Both the position numbers and the translations under genes were made by a program. Positions 53,434-64,000 of a stretch of DNA of 64,000 nt are shown here, in pieces. The notes beneath the pieces are model-generated. The model saw nothing but the letters and a program-made list of their open reading frames with translations. It had not been told where the DNA came from and did no database searches. How positions within the stretch are numbered: position 1 is the stretch's first letter; every line of letters begins with the position of its first letter. The stretch comes from Lithodes maja (Eukaryota > Arthropoda > Malacostraca > Decapoda > Lithodidae). The stretch is from the NCBI GenBank assembly GCA_037953745.1, contig JBAKBP010000195.1, positions 186,001 to 250,000 of the forward strand, written 5' to 3'.

Positions 53434-54183
53434 TAACTTTATTTTATCCCCCCCCCCCCTCAGTTACTAACCCATCTGTCCCCTACTAACTTCCTAATCC
53501 TGCCACGGACATTAGTTCTAGGGCAGTAATTCCCTTTCCAATGTTCCCTTACCCACTCTAAACCACTGTTTGGACACTTGATCCTCAGTGTTTTGGAGGA
53601 CAAGCAACCTAGAAGGGTCACTAGATCTGTTGTTGCTTGATTTCCTTTGTACCTTCATAAAAAATAAAAACAAATAAACCACCTTTCAAGATAAATGTGT
53701 ACATTTTTCGGTAGAAAAATGTCTCGGCCTAAGATCGGTTCCTCATCAAATTACAGGCTTGCTATCGCTGAAAAAATCAACACCTAAATGGCACGAACAG
53801 TTAAGATTTATAATGAAATGGGGCGAAATGTTTTAAAATCGCCAAACTAATAGGCCGAAAGTCTTAAAATGTCAAAACTAATGTGCTAAACACGAGGGAG
53901 AAGGGGGTCCAGAAAAAACAACTATCACTCCCTTAACGAATAGTTATATCAGACTCCAAAATATAACGAAGCTGTGGGCCTACCCGCCTACCATACTAGC
54001 CGGTAAATATAATTTCGCATAACATCCAATAACCGGCCGTTGATAAATAGGTTTAGTAAGAAACGATATAAACTCGACACAAAAATAGGAAGACTTGGCA
54101 AGGGAATAGGTGTGGACATTGACAGCTCATTTGCTCTAGCCCTTTATAGCAATACAAACAATTTCATAATGTTCAATTTTGAT
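53434..54183. repeat. LINE 3' UTR and repeat G copy 2
   Basis: 53434-53660 is the 3' UTR of the LINE. 53670-53910 is repeat G (tacatttttcggtagaaaaa, atggggcgaaa words). 54095-54150 is a short MITE-M core (aataggtgtggacattgaca). Confidence 0.6.
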
Positions 54184-54206
54184 CTCGGGGGGGGGGGGGG
54201 GGGGGG
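54184..54206 (+). repeat. Poly(G) run
   Basis: An uninterrupted G-run of about 20 bases, a likely assembly trouble spot. Confidence 0.8.
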
Positions 54207-55060
54207 CTGATGAGTGATTGGTGCTTCTGAATGCTTGGGTGCTTGTTTTTTGTTGGCGAACTGTTATGTGTGCTTCTGTCACCTCTATTTACTTTCTCGA
54301 GTCTCTTGCTGATCTTGCTACCCCTTGTGGGAGTAAGGGTTGGCTACTGGCTACAAACCTATGATTATATACACTCATGCATATTACCAGCTTACACTTT
54401 GATCTAAGAACGAGGGGCGATGCACTCCTCGGTGCCACTAGGAGTGTGGCGAACTCAACCATAGGAAACCATAGGAAGTCTACTTTTTTTCCAGTTGATG
54501 GTAAATTGTCATGTCTTTATCTTGATTTCTCAGTTATTACGAAGATTTTGTACCGAAATTTGTTGTCAATTATTAAACCTTGCCATTAATATGACGTACA
54601 TTTATATTGGTTTCATATATTTCCATTAAGTATCGGGAAATTTGATGCTATGAGACTAAATTTACCATCAGTTGGACAGAATAGACTATATTAAGTATAT
54701 GATTATGAAGTTGCAGGTCGTGGGGTTCGAATCCTGGCAGAAACAGGCTACTAGTCGATCCAGTTTTTTGTCTACCTTTCAATGCATCAAGAGTAGGCTA
54801 CCGACCTATCTGTCTATCCGTCTTGTTGATAACAAATCCATTAACCCTGTTGTTTTTATGACCATATCTGTGGCATTCCAGCTACCATTTTGTACATGGA
54901 TTGTGACCGAAATGTTTCATATTTAACCTGTTGTTTTAGATTACTTAAATTTGCTTACTACTGCCTTAACACGAATTCATAGCATTTACAAAAACCTGTC
55001 TATATTGAAAGAATTGAATGATATTGTCTTAGCCCTTCATGAAATCCTAGAGTTCCATTC
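54207..55060. other. Spacer with a tRNA-like B-box
   Basis: GGGGTTCGAATCCTGGC at about 54722 has no good A-box; probably a decayed SINE. No gene seen. Confidence 0.4.
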
Positions 55061-55064
55061 TTAA

Positions 55065-55459
55065 CCCTTCCGTACCAGCGACGTCTGCTTAATTTGATTT
55101 CAGCTACATTTAGACGATGTTATGAAGCAAAGGAGAGATATGGTTGCTAAAAGGATTACTTGAGATAGCATTAAACCTTTTAATGGACTGACGTCCTTCT
55201 TAAGATGAATAATATCGTCTAATACTTGTCATATGGCTGCTAAATAGATTAATTACGATAGCCTTAAACCTGTTAATGGGTAGACGTCCTTTTTAAGATG
55301 AATAATATCGTCTAATACTTGTCATATGGCTGCTAAATAGATTAATTATGATAGCCTTAAACCTGTTAATGGTTAGACGTCCTTTTTAGATGAATAATAT
55401 TGTCTAATACTTGCCAGAATATAATTAAAATTACATTATAATTATACTAACTGAATGGA
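55065..55459. mobile_element. piggyBac-like MITE (group P1) with internal 93-bp triplication
   Basis: Starts TTAA then CCCTTCCGTACCAGCGACGT. Units at 55138, 55231 and 55324 each run from atatgg.tgctaaa to gtctaatacttg. The right end near 55460 is decayed. Confidence 0.75.
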
Positions 55460-56049
55460 TTAAGCCCTCTAGAAAAGACATTTTGGCAATTTTCTTTACA
55501 CTCTATGCCTGTGTAAATAGGAACCTGATATAAGCAGACTGTTGCGAAGTTTTTTCTCATGTGTTTGTACTGTCTGTCCAACTTTGCAAAACACTCTCAA
55601 AAATATACAACGCATGCATGTTTAGTTTAGCCCGAACGCCTACATTTCCTCCTCCAGCCCCAGGTCAGGTGGTCAGGGATAAGCCTTTACAACGGCTCCT
55701 CTTACCTACTTTCTACTGTCCTACTTTTTTGAGAAATGTAGAGAGGGGAGAATTTCGATTCAATTCAAAAAACTTTATTGACACAAAGTAATGTACATAA
55801 ATACAGGTGATACATAACAGTTATTCATACCCTTTGTGTCAATGAGGATCTGATGCCATCAGGCATATGTGTCCTCATTGATACATTACTATACATAATA
55901 TATGATGTCAGGTGAACAAAATTAAAGATATGTAATTTGTAGTAACTTTAGTTATAATAATAATAATAATAATAACTAGATTATCAATTGGATTCCACAT
56001 ATATAATCTTAAAAATAGGTAGTTTACATTATGCATTTATTTATTTAAT
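55460..56049. other. Spacer with a short inverted repeat
   Basis: attgacacaaagtaatgtac near 55778 pairs with ctttgtgtcaatgagg near 55830 and with ctcattgatacattact near 55872. (AAT)n at 55957-55975. No gene seen. Confidence 0.4.
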
Positions 56050-56265
56050 AAGGGGTGTTGGAGAGAGAGAAAGCTGTTGGAGTGGCTTTGTTATGTGTGT
56101 TATTAATCTTTATACGTCATCGAGGTGTCCCCCGACTGGGTGTGAGCATATGAAATATGCTATCACGTACTACCTCACCCACTACATGTCCGTCTTAACT
56201 GGGATCGAACCCAGGTCAAGCAGATTCACACGTAAGTGTGTTCTCCACTCGACCACCGCGGCTCT
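56050..56265 (-). mobile_element. tRNA-derived SINE-I, copy 2
   Basis: Minus strand agagccgcggtGGTCGAGTGG, then cctGGGTTCGATCCcag. Better preserved promoter boxes than the copy at 37471. Confidence 0.75.
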
Positions 56266-57697
<1,432 letters not shown>

Positions 57698-57948
57698 CCT
57701 CCCTCCCTTACACTACGATTAGGCCTATTTACCCTTTGAGTACAGTTGACCAAATAAGTGATGTCGCGTCACCAAGTATATTTCGATCAATAATTGGTAT
57801 CAGCACTAGGCTATCTAAGCATTAATTCATCGTTTCCAGTGAGATATACAAACAAATTCCTATCTTTACACCCTATTCAACATCTGACAGACATTATTAC
57901 AACACACAGCGAGCAAAAGTATAATGACAGCGGAGACATGACATATTT

Positions 57949-58159
57949 GCAAAGCCGCATACCAGCGACGAGTATTTATTGTAGCTATATTTAGAGGATA
58001 TTATGCAGCTTAGGAAGGATCTGTGGATGTTTAGAAGGGTTGGTTGAGATAGTTTGAAGGCCTTTTATTGTTAGAGGTCCTTCCTAAGCTGAATAACATC
58101 GCCTAATAGTTAGTCGTCAGAATATTATGAAGAAGAACGTCGCCGGTACAAAAGGGGTT
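57949..58159. mobile_element. piggyBac-like MITE (group P1), old copy
   Basis: taccagcgacgagt at the left and cgtcgccggtacaaaagggg at the right. The left TTAA is lost. Confidence 0.6.
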
Positions 58160-58194
58160 AGTTAAGGGGAGATGGTTCACTTTTTGGGCGATTT

Positions 58195-58515
58195 TTGCAT
58201 GTATTCATTATTTTTCTAGTTTCCTCCCTAGACCTCCATCAAATTTAAAAAAAAACACATCCATTAGATCCCCCTTCTAGATATTGTACATTTTTCGGTA
58301 GAAAAATTTCCCGGCCGAAGGCCGATTCTTCCAACATTACAGGCTCACTATCGTTCCCCAGAGAAAAAAATAGACACCCAAATACACGAAAGGTCTAAAT
58401 ATTGACGAAGAAATGGGGCGAAAGGTCTTAAAATCGACTAACTAATGGGGCAAACATCTTAACATCTGAAAACTAATGGGGCTAAACATGAGGGAGAAAG
58501 TGGTCCAGAAAACCG
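58195..58515 (+). repeat. Repeat G, copy 3
   Basis: tgtacatttttcggtagaaa, gaagaaatggggcgaaaggt and ggggctaaacatgagggaga words in the order seen at 35225 and 53670. Confidence 0.65.
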
Positions 58516-58806
58516 TCCGTAATTATATACTGTATATAGATGTACCGGTAGATACCTCTCTGTTCTGCCTGTTCTACACTAGGAGATTATTTACGGGTAT
58601 ATCGTTATTATGGCTATCAATAGACCATTTTGTGCATATTAGGAAGGCCCTCTATACTTGCGGGGCCGGGCACTTGTTACACGCAACTTTGTCTGTTGTG
58701 TCCTTCATACACATAGGACAAATATAATATATACAGTAATTATGTAATATGTACAAACACCATATGAGGAGGAGCACTTTATTGACTACGTTTCTCAGAT
58801 AGCTTC

Positions 58807-58920
58807 TTAACCACTTCAATACCGGTGTTGTCCTTTTTTCATTCTGGCTACTATTAGACGATTTTATTCAGCAATTAACATGCTGCGAACTATCTATCTC
58901 TTTTAACCCTTTTATTCTAT
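58807..58920. mobile_element. piggyBac-like MITE (group P1), truncated
   Basis: TTAA then CCACTTCAATACCGGTGTTG. The right end is not found. Confidence 0.45.
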
Positions 58921-59035
58921 TCTATTCTATTTACTCAGGCCCAATCCCCACTTTTCCCCCCCTTTTTTTAGGGGGGGGGGGGGGACTCAAGACAGAGCCA
59001 GGATAGGGACAACACATCATAAAACTATGAACACT
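58921..59035 (-). mobile_element. LINE family D 3' UTR fragment
   Basis: tttactcaggcccaatcccc, a T/G low-complexity block, then actcaagacagagccaggat. Confidence 0.65.
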
Positions 59036-59109
59036 CGTACCGTACCGGTACTTATACTTACGCAATTTTATGCAGTTTTAGAATCTTTGGTAGAACAATC
59101 GTGCCCATG

Positions 59110-59190
59110 CCTTCCTTTCCAGAACAGTTTCTTACACTCCCTCCATTTTACACTCAGATTCCTTCCAAATTCCTCATCTATTCTTCTCTT
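59110..59190 (-). mobile_element. RTE-like LINE fragment (upstream region)
   Basis: Matches 41497-41565 of copy 3 (tccagaacagtttctta, ctccctccattttacactca). Confidence 0.65.
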
Positions 59191-59339
59191 ACTTTCCTTC
59201 ACTACTCTCTACAAACTCCGGAACTTCCAATTTTAAGGATAAGTGCGCTCATGCAATATCCAGACTCGTTAATTTTGAAGTCATATGTGAATAATGCGGC
59301 TATAAGCGTTTTAATTGATACAGGTTCGCCAGTGAACCT
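59191..59339 (+). pseudogene. Retrotransposon aspartic protease fragment
   Basis: Plus-strand reading LKSYVNNAAISVLIDTGSPV and NLI. The hydrophobic-DTGS pattern is the catalytic motif of LTR-retrotransposon proteases. It is cut off by the 3' end of the CR1-like element at 59340. Confidence 0.6.
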
Positions 59340-59555
59340 CATAAGAACATAAGAACATAAGAAAATGGGAGTCTGCAGAAAGCCGATTGGCCTAAGCAAG
59401 GCAGATCCCTGTCCCACACAATCCCAATTACAAAGCCCAATTATAGGCTCAACACTCTAATACCCTGAGGATCATCTTACCAAAACGGTTAGAGATTAAC
59501 GCAGGATTACGGGGGTCTGCAGAGCGCTGATTGGCCCAACCCTGCTGATCCCCCT

Positions 59556-62500
59556 TCACACCCAACCCTTCTCGTCCATATGCTTATCCAATTTTATCTT
59601 AAAGCTCCCTATCGTTTTTAATCCCACTATAGCACTTGGTAGTCCATTCCACCCATCTACAACTCTGTTACCAAACCAATATTTGCCTATATCTTTTCTG
59701 AAACGAAATTTATCTAATTTGAAACCATTGGTACGAGTTCTTTCGCTATCACTGAGCTTTAGTACATTTGTCATGTCCCCTTTGTTAATCCCACTAACCC
59801 ACTTGAACACCTCTATCATATCCCCTCTAACTCTGCGTCTCTCTAACGAATGTAAGCCTAATTTCTTCAACCTTTCTTTATACGGAAGATTTCTAATATT
59901 ATGGATCATTTTTGTCATTCTACGTTGTACTCTCTCCAATGAATCTATGTCCATTCTGTAATAAGGACACCAAAATTGAACAGCATAATCCATATGGGGT
60001 CTCACTAATGACAAATACAGTTTTAAGATAACATCAGCAGTTCTGTTACTCACACTCCTAGAGATGAACCCGAGAATCCTGTTTGCCTTGTTTCGAACGC
60101 TTATACACTGTTGTCTAGGCTTCAAATCATTGCTAACAAACACACCTAGATCTTTCTCACAATTCGAGTTTTCTAATTCCACATTAGCTAGTTTATATTT
60201 AACATTTGTATGCATCTTCCCTATCTTTAATACCTTGCATTTGTCAATGTTAAACTTCATCTGCCAATTTACTGACCATTCGTGTAAGGTATCTAGATCC
60301 CTTTGGAGGCACTCTATATCTCTATCTGAATCAATTGTTCTCCCCATTTTGGTATCGTCTGCAAATTTACTTATCCTACTAGTTATACCTAAATCAAGGT
60401 CATTTATGTATATAACAAACAACAGGGGACCTAATACAGATCCCTGGGGGACACCACTTTTGACTGCTCCCCATTCTGACTTCGTACCATTTATGCTGAC
60501 TCTCTGCTTCCTACCAATTAGCCATGACCTAATCCATCCCAACAACGCCCCACCTATTCCATGCGCCTCAACCTTTCTCATCAATCTCTCATGGGGGACT
60601 CTGTCGAAAGCTTTACTGAAATCTAAATATATTATATCATATGACTTGTCATTATCTACTGCTTCATATACCTCTGAGAAAAAACTAAGCAAATTAGTAA
60701 GGCAAGAACGTCCCTGAGTGAATCCATGCTGAGAAGAATTTATTAAATTAAATGTATCTAAGTGGTTTCTAATTTTACTAGCAATAATTGACTCTAGTAG
60801 CTTTCCTATGATTGATGTAAGACTAATGGGACGGTAATTGGATGCTATTGATTTGTCACCTTTTTTGAAGATCGGAACTACGTTTGCAAGCTTCCAAGCT
60901 TCTGGAACTATACCTGTCTCCAATGACTTGTTAAATAAAAATGTTAATGGGTAACTTAACTCATCCCTACATTCTTTTAATACTCTAGCATATACCTCAT
61001 CAGGACCAGGCGATTTATGAGGTTTCAGTCTGTCAATTTCCTTAAGCACATCATTTCTACTTATAGTAACCGTACTTAACCTATTTTCTATACTATCGCT
61101 ATATACCTTACGGACTTCTGGAAACTGTGCCAAATTTTCATTAGTGAAAACGGAAAGAAATTGACTATTTAATGTACTGCACATTTCTAAATCATTTTCT
61201 GTCATTTCTCCTGTCGAAGTTTTAAGGGGACCAATTACATCTCTAACCTTGGATTTATATAGTTGGTAAAAAGCTTTAGGATTATTTTTTGAGTCATTGG
61301 CAACCTTAATTTCATAATTTCTTTTTTCTTTCCTAATATCCTTTTTTACCTGTCTTGATAGATTCTGATAGTAAGCAAGTAGGTGAATTTCGCCTTTTCT
61401 AATTTTTCTATATATTCCTCTCTTTTGTCCTAGAAGATCTAATAGTCTATTATTCATCCATTTGGGTTGGTTCTGTGTTGATCTAAATTTTCTTTTGGGG
61501 ATGTATTTATTTTGTGCATTGAATACTGACTTGATAAAATTATCGTATGTATCTACCAAGGTTGACGTCTCTTCCTGACTTAAGATGACAGGTGCCTGAG
61601 AAGGGGTACACTCATTTGGACACCTGGATCGACTTAATTTTTTGACCATAGGGTCCGCTAATAGGGCTCTTCTTAACCCCCCATAATTGGCTTTTCTAAA
61701 GTCAGGTATTAATGTTGTATTCTCTCTGGTATTACCTTTCCATTGTATATTAAAATACACAGAATTGTGGTCACTATTTCCTAGGTGGTCCCCTATCTCT
61801 ACATTATTTACCATATGTTCATTGTTACTGAAAACTAAATCGAGAATATTATTACCTCTAGTCGGCGTATCTATGAATTGAAATAAAAAACTATCTTGTA
61901 CTACCTCTATAAACTCCTCAGAATCAGAGTCTCCTATTTGATGCTGCCAATCTATATTCGGAAAATTAAAATCCCCCATAATGCACACATTGCTAAACCT
62001 TGATGCCATTTTAATTTCCTCCCATAATGACGTTCCGTCATTTCTACTCATATTTGGCGGTCTATACATAACTCCAATAACTATGGTCTCACTACCTTCG
62101 TTAACCTCTACCCAAACACTTTCATTATCGTTATTTAGTCTAATACCTGATTTAATACAGCTTTTTAATGTACTCCTGACAAACACTGCTATACCGCCAC
62201 CCCTCTTACTTGTTCGGTCATATTTAAACAAACTATATCCTGGTATATCAAATTCTGCTAAAAAATGCCTGGTTTCTGTATTAATCCACGTTTCAGTTAG
62301 CGCTATTATGTCTATATTTTCTTTGCTAACAAGGGCTCTAAGTTCGTTCATTTTGTTACATAGACTCCTACAGTTTGTGTAATATACTCTCAATTTACTT
62401 CTTTTCTTTATACCTAATTTACCTTTGTTTTTAGCGACATTTCCATCTTCCGTTGCACCATCACTACTATCATTTGCATTATAGTCATCATTTTTAGCAT

Positions 62501-62585
62501 GAGACTGAATATCCTTATCGCTTTCGCCTGACGCTAAAATTGTTCCATTTAACCTCTCATTTACACTCTCAATATTTCTGTTCAA
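59556..62585 (-). CDS. CR1-like ORF2: endonuclease and reverse transcriptase
   Basis: Replication protein: the endonuclease nicks the target and the reverse transcriptase copies the RNA there. Numbering from the overlap (TTG), residues about 65-290 are an APE-type endonuclease: YYTNCRSL, ALTETWI (Glu98), MGDFNFPNIDW (204-214), SDHNSV. About 480-800 are the reverse transcriptase: NYRPISLTSIIGKLLESIIA, LDFSKAFDRVPHERLMRKVE, SGVPQGSVLGPLLFVIYIND, KFADDTKMGR. The thumb follows, ending KLDKHMDEKGWV. No stops in 1009 codons. The frame has no ATG before residue 79, which lies inside the endonuclease, so translation must be linked to ORF1. Confidence 0.88.
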   Translation of the reverse strand: MNRNIESVNERLNGTILASGESDKDIQSHAKNDDYNANDSSDGATEDGNVAKNKGKLGIKKRSKLRVYYTNCRSLCNKMNELRALVSKENIDIIALTETWINTETRHFLAEFDIPGYSLFKYDRTSKRGGGIAVFVRSTLKSCIKSGIRLNNDNESVWVEVNEGSETIVIGVMYRPPNMSRNDGTSLWEEIKMASRFSNVCIMGDFNFPNIDWQHQIGDSDSEEFIEVVQDSFLFQFIDTPTRGNNILDLVFSNNEHMVNNVEIGDHLGNSDHNSVYFNIQWKGNTRENTTLIPDFRKANYGGLRRALLADPMVKKLSRSRCPNECTPSQAPVILSQEETSTLVDTYDNFIKSVFNAQNKYIPKRKFRSTQNQPKWMNNRLLDLLGQKRGIYRKIRKGEIHLLAYYQNLSRQVKKDIRKEKRNYEIKVANDSKNNPKAFYQLYKSKVRDVIGPLKTSTGEMTENDLEMCSTLNSQFLSVFTNENLAQFPEVRKVYSDSIENRLSTVTISRNDVLKEIDRLKPHKSPGPDEVYARVLKECRDELSYPLTFLFNKSLETGIVPEAWKLANVVPIFKKGDKSIASNYRPISLTSIIGKLLESIIASKIRNHLDTFNLINSSQHGFTQGRSCLTNLLSFFSEVYEAVDNDKSYDIIYLDFSKAFDRVPHERLMRKVEAHGIGGALLGWIRSWLIGRKQRVSINGTKSEWGAVKSGVPQGSVLGPLLFVIYINDLDLGITSRISKFADDTKMGRTIDSDRDIECLQRDLDTLHEWSVNWQMKFNIDKCKVLKIGKMHTNVKYKLANVELENSNCEKDLGVFVSNDLKPRQQCISVRNKANRILGFISRSVSNRTADVILKLYLSLVRPHMDYAVQFWCPYYRMDIDSLERVQRRMTKMIHNIRNLPYKERLKKLGLHSLERRRVRGDMIEVFKWVSGINKGDMTNVLKLSDSERTRTNGFKLDKFRFRKDIGKYWFGNRVVDGWNGLPSAIVGLKTIGSFKIKLDKHMDEKGWV

Positions 62586-63622
62586 AACCCCACAACCACC
62601 CTATCTAAAGAACTAGCTAATGTAGAAACCCCTAACCGTGAAAGATGAACCCCATCCCTTGCGTACATCCCATCTCTCCCATAGAAACTATCCCAGTTAT
62701 CAATGAATGGTATTGCTTTTTCTTTGCAATATTTCTCCAAACGGCAATTGACACCAATCGCCCTGGATGTCCATTCCTTGGGAACTCCTCTTCTGGGTAG
62801 GATACAATGTACTACAGGGATCCCTCCCTTCATCCTAACTTTATCTAACACATCCCGATACTGCTGCAGCAGTTCCTCACTTCTACCCTTACCAACATCG
62901 TTACTCCCGGCACTGAGACAGATAATGGGGTTATCTCCACTATCTTCCAAGATGTGGTCCATCTTCTCTAAAACCCTCCCAACTCCATGGCCAGGCAGAC
63001 ACACAACCTTCCTAAGTTTAGTGCGGGTAGCCCTAACTAAATGTCTTACCATGGAGTCTCCCACAATCGACACAGACTTACCTTCTCGGGACACAGACTT
63101 ACCTTTCCCTCGGGAGGATCCAGCAGCTGCAGTTGGAGAACCCCCGGTGGTGGCAGAAGCTCCCTTGGTGGTGGTGGTGGTGGTGGGGGTAGTGGTGGTG
63201 GTAGGTAGCACAGCGTCAGAGGTTGGAGCTGAGTCAGCGGCAGGCACTTCGGTTATCCCTCCCTTATCCTGACTATCTTTTCCCTCACATTCGTCTCGCA
63301 AAGGGGAGAATGTATTTGTCACACTCATACCTATTCTACTATCCTGCTTCTTGAGTGTGACTTTCCCACCCGTATTTTTAACAACCTGCCATGAATACAA
63401 TTTTTCATCAACTTCCTCCCTTTTCCCCTTACTTGACTTTATTTCCTCTTGGCTAAGCTTGAAAGCTAGATTTTCGTCTTTAATCAAATCCACTTCCCTC
63501 TGAAGTTTAACATTAACCTCCCTTAGAGCCAAGACCTCTTCCTTCACCACAACCATCTCCTCTCTTACCTGGAGAATAAGATGATGCAGATCAGTTAGAG
63601 ACTCGCACTCCATACCTGCCAT
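62582..63622 (-). CDS. CR1-like ORF1: coiled coil plus SGNH esterase
   Basis: The first ATG of the frame is at 63622 (MAGMECESL), giving 346 codons. Residues about 20-65 are a charged coiled coil (VKEEVLALREVNVKLQREVD). About 135-165 is a Thr/Pro/Ala-rich linker. From about 183 an SGNH-hydrolase-type domain has SIVGDSMVRHL (block I Ser), SAGSNDVGKG (block III Asn) and RDGVHLSRLG (block V Asp and His). ORF1 esterases are known from CR1/L2 elements; they are thought to act in particle assembly or membrane interaction, and the substrate is unknown. Stops at TGA 62582-62584, overlapping the start of ORF2. Confidence 0.85.
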   Translation of the reverse strand: MAGMECESLTDLHHLILQVREEMVVVKEEVLALREVNVKLQREVDLIKDENLAFKLSQEEIKSSKGKREEVDEKLYSWQVVKNTGGKVTLKKQDSRIGMSVTNTFSPLRDECEGKDSQDKGGITEVPAADSAPTSDAVLPTTTTTPTTTTTTKGASATTGGSPTAAAGSSRGKGKSVSREGKSVSIVGDSMVRHLVRATRTKLRKVVCLPGHGVGRVLEKMDHILEDSGDNPIICLSAGSNDVGKGRSEELLQQYRDVLDKVRMKGGIPVVHCILPRRGVPKEWTSRAIGVNCRLEKYCKEKAIPFIDNWDSFYGRDGMYARDGVHLSRLGVSTLASSLDRVVVGF

Positions 63623-63888
63623 GATCCCAATAAGCTTAGCGAGGAGCAAGAAACTAAGTACAGAAAAACAAAAACAAGTAAACTAACAGCTAAAAACTGA
63701 GCTATAACACTTTTATATAACACGAGTGCACTGCCCCCAAACACAGGTAGGTGTAATGGTCACTAAAGGTCACTGGTAAGTGGTCCGGGCAGGAGCTCAG
63801 ATTAACACAACCTTCTCCTTCACTGACTGAACTAGTTCTGTCTAAGACATGTCTAAGTTCAGCATCTCTCTCTCTCTCTCAGTAGGTA

Positions 63889-64000
63889 GACTATAGTCCG
63901 TTCATTCTAGGTTGAGCAGAAATCGATAACCTCTAAACCTCTGTAACTTAAAAAGGGTTAGAACTGTCAATTTATACACTATTCCCTAGCCAAGTCTTCT
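63889..64000. mobile_element. Foldback MITE-M2, partial at window edge
   Basis: gactatagtccgttcattct end and an acctctgtaacttaaaaagg core like 38996-39206. Runs off the window. Confidence 0.55.

Larger units (their letters stand above)
59340..63880 (-). mobile_element. Near full-length CR1-like LINE with two ORFs
   Basis: Minus strand: 5' UTR (about 63623-63880), ORF1 (63622-62582), ORF2 (62585-59556), a short 3' UTR, and a 3' end of three cataagaa units (ttcttatg on the element strand), a short terminal repeat of the type CR1 elements carry. Both ORFs are open with all catalytic residues seen. The 5' boundary is approximate; no target duplication was found, as is usual for CR1. It lies against a protease fragment of an older element. 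Confidence 0.85.

Noticed and set aside
55776..55900. Short inverted repeats around ttgacacaaag
   Set aside because: Three related words without clear ends or flanking duplication; not enough for an element call.
60064..62382. Plus-strand ORFs opposite the CR1-like element (217, 133 and 92 codons)
   Set aside because: Shadows of the intact minus-strand ORF2.

Overview
The window looks like a piece of an invertebrate nuclear genome, most likely a decapod crustacean or another arthropod. Evidence: intron-split genes with GT-AG junctions, short TTAGG-type telomeric motifs, many non-LTR retrotransposons and TTAA-flanked piggyBac-like MITEs. There are no operons, ribosome binding sites or bacterial features. 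Most long open frames are transposon proteins or their antisense shadows. The species call is inference.

Three host genes can be read through the repeats, all on the minus strand and all incomplete here. (1) 16136 to 11161: six exons of an ATM-like PI3K-related kinase, from the N-terminal HEAT-repeat region; one exon carries an in-frame TAG. (2) 38333 to 36499: the first two coding exons of a microsomal glutathione S-transferase 3 (MGST3). (3) 49938 to 47168: three exons of a THAP zinc-finger protein; its third exon is split by a LINE 3' fragment with a 5-bp target duplication.

Repeats by region. 1-10.97 kb: degenerate LINEs (family A with an AAC tail, family B CR1/L2-like, an RTE-like family with an ATAG tail, a poly(A) Jockey-like family J), a Tigger-like long-TIR element and a SINE. 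11-16.6 kb: ATM exons among SINEs and LINE tails. 16.2-24.1 kb: piggyBac-like MITEs, a second Tigger-like element, a LINE-in-LINE nest and stacked inverted repeats. 25.5-35.1 kb: a satellite-like repeat of about 515 bp holding a complete LTR retrotransposon (26551-34687) with equal 1842-bp LTRs and one 1247-codon gag-protease ORF without a working pol. 35-50 kb: MGST3 and THAP exons among many MITEs and two more RTE-like copies. 51.1-53.4 kb: a CR1-like LINE split by two 480-bp TTAA elements. 59.3-63.9 kb: a near full-length CR1-like LINE whose ORF1 has an SGNH esterase domain and whose ORF2 has intact endonuclease and reverse transcriptase.

Three different SINE-like repeats carry 3' ends resembling those of three different LINE families in the same window, as expected if each SINE uses the matching LINE's machinery. 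Nested insertions and matching empty sites give a relative order of events at several loci.
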